64,000 nt of DNA. It comes from Nitrospira japonica (GTDB taxonomy: Bacteria > Nitrospirota > Thermodesulfovibrionia > UBA6902). The notes beneath the pieces are model-generated. The model was not told the DNA's origin. It ran no database searches and worked only from the letters and a program-made list of their open reading frames with translations. A program made the translations under genes and the position numbers. Positions 62,746 through 64,000 of this stretch are shown piece by piece. The stretch lies in assembly GCA_020723105.1 (NCBI GenBank), contig DYJL01000010.1, positions 55,291 to 119,290 on the forward strand, given 5' to 3'. Every line of letters starts with the position of its first letter. The first letter of the stretch is position 1.

Positions 62746-63723
62746 TTATTCGTATCTTATGCTTATATTGCCACCCTTATTTTTGGCCTGATGCAGAGCT
62801 TTACCTGTCTGATTAAGCAATTCTTCAATGTTGATATGATTCGTCTTGTATGGGTAAATAGCTGTAATGCCTATGCTTAAGGTGCGTGAAATGCTGTTTT
62901 CAGACATATTGGTTGCTGTAAATAGTTTGTTTTCGAATCCCTTCCGTATTCTTTCGGCAACAATATATGCAAGTGTTATATCTGTCTCGGGAAGAACAAT
63001 AATAAATTCTTCTTCTCCATATCGGAATGCACGGTCAAATTTTCTGGTATTTTCATTTATTAACGTGCCAACATATGCAAGCATAGTATCTCCAAATATC
63101 TGACCATAGTTATCATTAATGCTCTTGAAATCATCTATATCTATCATCATGATGGCAAGGGGATGACCATACCTGTTACAGCGTCCAATTTCGTTCTCAA
63201 GTACATGGGTGAGATGATGCCTGTTGAATAACCCTGTAAGTTTATCGGTTATCATGATTTTCTGAATTTCTCTATTCTTTATATCGATCTGTTCCAGGGC
63301 AGATATCAGTTCCTTATTAAGATGTTCAATATGCTCTTTATCCTTTAACATCTTTGCATTCTGTTTATTAAATAATAAGAGCATATTGTTAATATGCTCT
63401 CCTATTTCTTCCACTAATGTAGGACACGAATCTCTGAAGATCTTACAATTGGAGCATTTGCCATATTTTTCTACAAAACTCCCCTGGGGCTCTCCCCCGC
63501 AATATGTGCCTGCAATTTGCCAACACCTGACATCTTCAGATTCATCACCGTACAAGATACAGTTAGTTGTCTCGCAATCAAGATTTCTCCAGCATTTTAC
63601 AATATGTGGATTCTTGAAGATGACATTGTTATCCTTTGATAAGGCTTTTTCAAACATGGGAATGATTTCTTCCTTAAGTTTTTCAAAAATATTGCTCATT
63701 GTCTCTTTGGTTTTTGAGTTCAA
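62746..63723 (-). CDS. Two-CW domain protein with a degenerate GGDEF domain
   Basis: The 325-residue protein has an N-terminal cysteine-rich two-CW region (KCWRNLDCETTNCILYG, VRCWQIAGTYCGGEP, KCSNCKIFRDSC), which may bind metal or a cluster. A coiled-coil linker and a GGDEF domain follow (DKLTGLFNRHHLTHVLENEI, MMIDIDDFKSINDNYGQIFG). The signature is GEEEF in place of GGEEF (RYGEEEFIIVL), with the glycine that contacts GTP replaced. The inhibitory RxxD (RKFD) lies five residues before it. It is therefore probably an effector or weak cyclase; activity cannot be judged from sequence. Confidence 0.88.
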   Translation of the reverse strand: MNSKTKETMSNIFEKLKEEIIPMFEKALSKDNNVIFKNPHIVKCWRNLDCETTNCILYGDESEDVRCWQIAGTYCGGEPQGSFVEKYGKCSNCKIFRDSCPTLVEEIGEHINNMLLLFNKQNAKMLKDKEHIEHLNKELISALEQIDIKNREIQKIMITDKLTGLFNRHHLTHVLENEIGRCNRYGHPLAIMMIDIDDFKSINDNYGQIFGDTMLAYVGTLINENTRKFDRAFRYGEEEFIIVLPETDITLAYIVAERIRKGFENKLFTATNMSENSISRTLSIGITAIYPYKTNHINIEELLNQTGKALHQAKNKGGNISIRYE

Positions 63724-64000
63724 CTGATATTCCTCTTAAAACTTGTTAAATTTCTTAATTAGTTTCGTTGAAGAAAAATTTACACTCCCAGCATCTCTAT
63801 CCTAATTATTAATAATCGGAATATTCACTATAAAAGTTTAGAAAAAATCTTCTTTTATTATACTACTTCGTTAATATGGATACATGTTAAACCTATATTA
63901 CAATAAGTAGAAAAGTAACAACAACTATCTTATCTATGCTTAAATTACTGTAAAATCCTTCCCGTCTCGAACACTAAATCCGGCGTAAGTCGAACACCGA
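63724..64000. other. AT-rich region at the right edge
   Basis: I see no gene, RNA or strong repeat here. It should contain the promoter of the two-CW/GGDEF gene. Confidence 0.4.

Overview
The window looks like a chromosomal segment of an anaerobic bacterium, most likely Nitrospirota (Thermodesulfovibrionia-like) or a close deltaproteobacterial relative. The reasons are a complete-looking anaerobic (cobalt-early) cobalamin operon, a selenocysteine tRNA, two-CW, DUF3568 and DUF4416 family proteins, and the order yebC-ruvC-ruvA-ruvB-queH-DUF2905-spoIID-queA. The taxonomic placement is inference from gene content; no 16S gene is present.

Region 1 (1-5.8 kb) is housekeeping: a truncated DUF2156 gene, tRNA-Asp and tRNA-Val, bamD, a siroheme-type precorrin-2 dehydrogenase, a DUF3568 lipoprotein, the tRNA t6A enzyme TsaC, a PiT phosphate transporter with its DUF47 partner, and DUF4416.

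Region 2 (5.8-29 kb) is one long minus-strand cobalamin superoperon, read from 29 kb down. A promoter, cobalamin riboswitch and terminator control cobU, followed by cobT, cobS, cobC, cbiP, cbiB, cobD, cbiA and a cbiX-cbiC fusion. A second cobalamin riboswitch sits inside the cluster at 19.1 kb. It is followed by an outer-membrane barrel, the cobalt ECF transporter (cbiM, a CbiN-like gene, cbiQ, cbiO), a 44-residue peptide gene with its radical SAM/SPASM partner (CbpA/CbpB type), and then cbiD, cbiET, cbiL, an HD phosphohydrolase, cbiF and a cbiG-cbiH-BPL_N triple fusion. I found no cbiJ. The striking feature is a large set (about 30) of short tandem heptanucleotide arrays and several palindromic elements. 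Most lie inside these genes, all in frame, and they encode extra low-complexity linkers. They are nearly confined to this region.

Region 3 (29-41.3 kb) holds yebC, ruvCAB, queH, queA and spoIID, a 965-residue secreted protein with two InlB-like repeats, an APS kinase plus sulfotransferase pair, and a CPA2 antiporter.

Region 4 (41.3-60.5 kb) is a decayed integrative island at the 3' end of tRNA-Sec. A 26-bp copy of the tRNA end occurs at 41318-41343, and a mutated third copy at 44966-44990. There is no intact integrase. Cargo includes an ATPase, a SEC-C protein, frameshifted HepT and HEPN toxins beside an MNT antitoxin, a deleted group II intron, an IS200 relic and IS3/IS256/ISNCY fragments, and a HigBA-like toxin-antitoxin pair. 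It also carries a coherent GC-richer locus at 47.9-54.4 kb: a processive GT2 glycosyltransferase, membrane and secreted proteins, a glycogen-binding-domain lipoprotein, an ECF sigma factor, an anti-sigma factor with a periplasmic glycogen-binding domain, a repeat protein and an outer-membrane barrel. I read this as a possible polysaccharide-making and polysaccharide-sensing system.

Region 5 (60.5-64 kb) has tRNA-Sec, an M23 peptidase, a small unknown gene and a two-CW/GGDEF protein whose active-site motif is degenerate (GEEEF) while its RxxD inhibitory site is kept.
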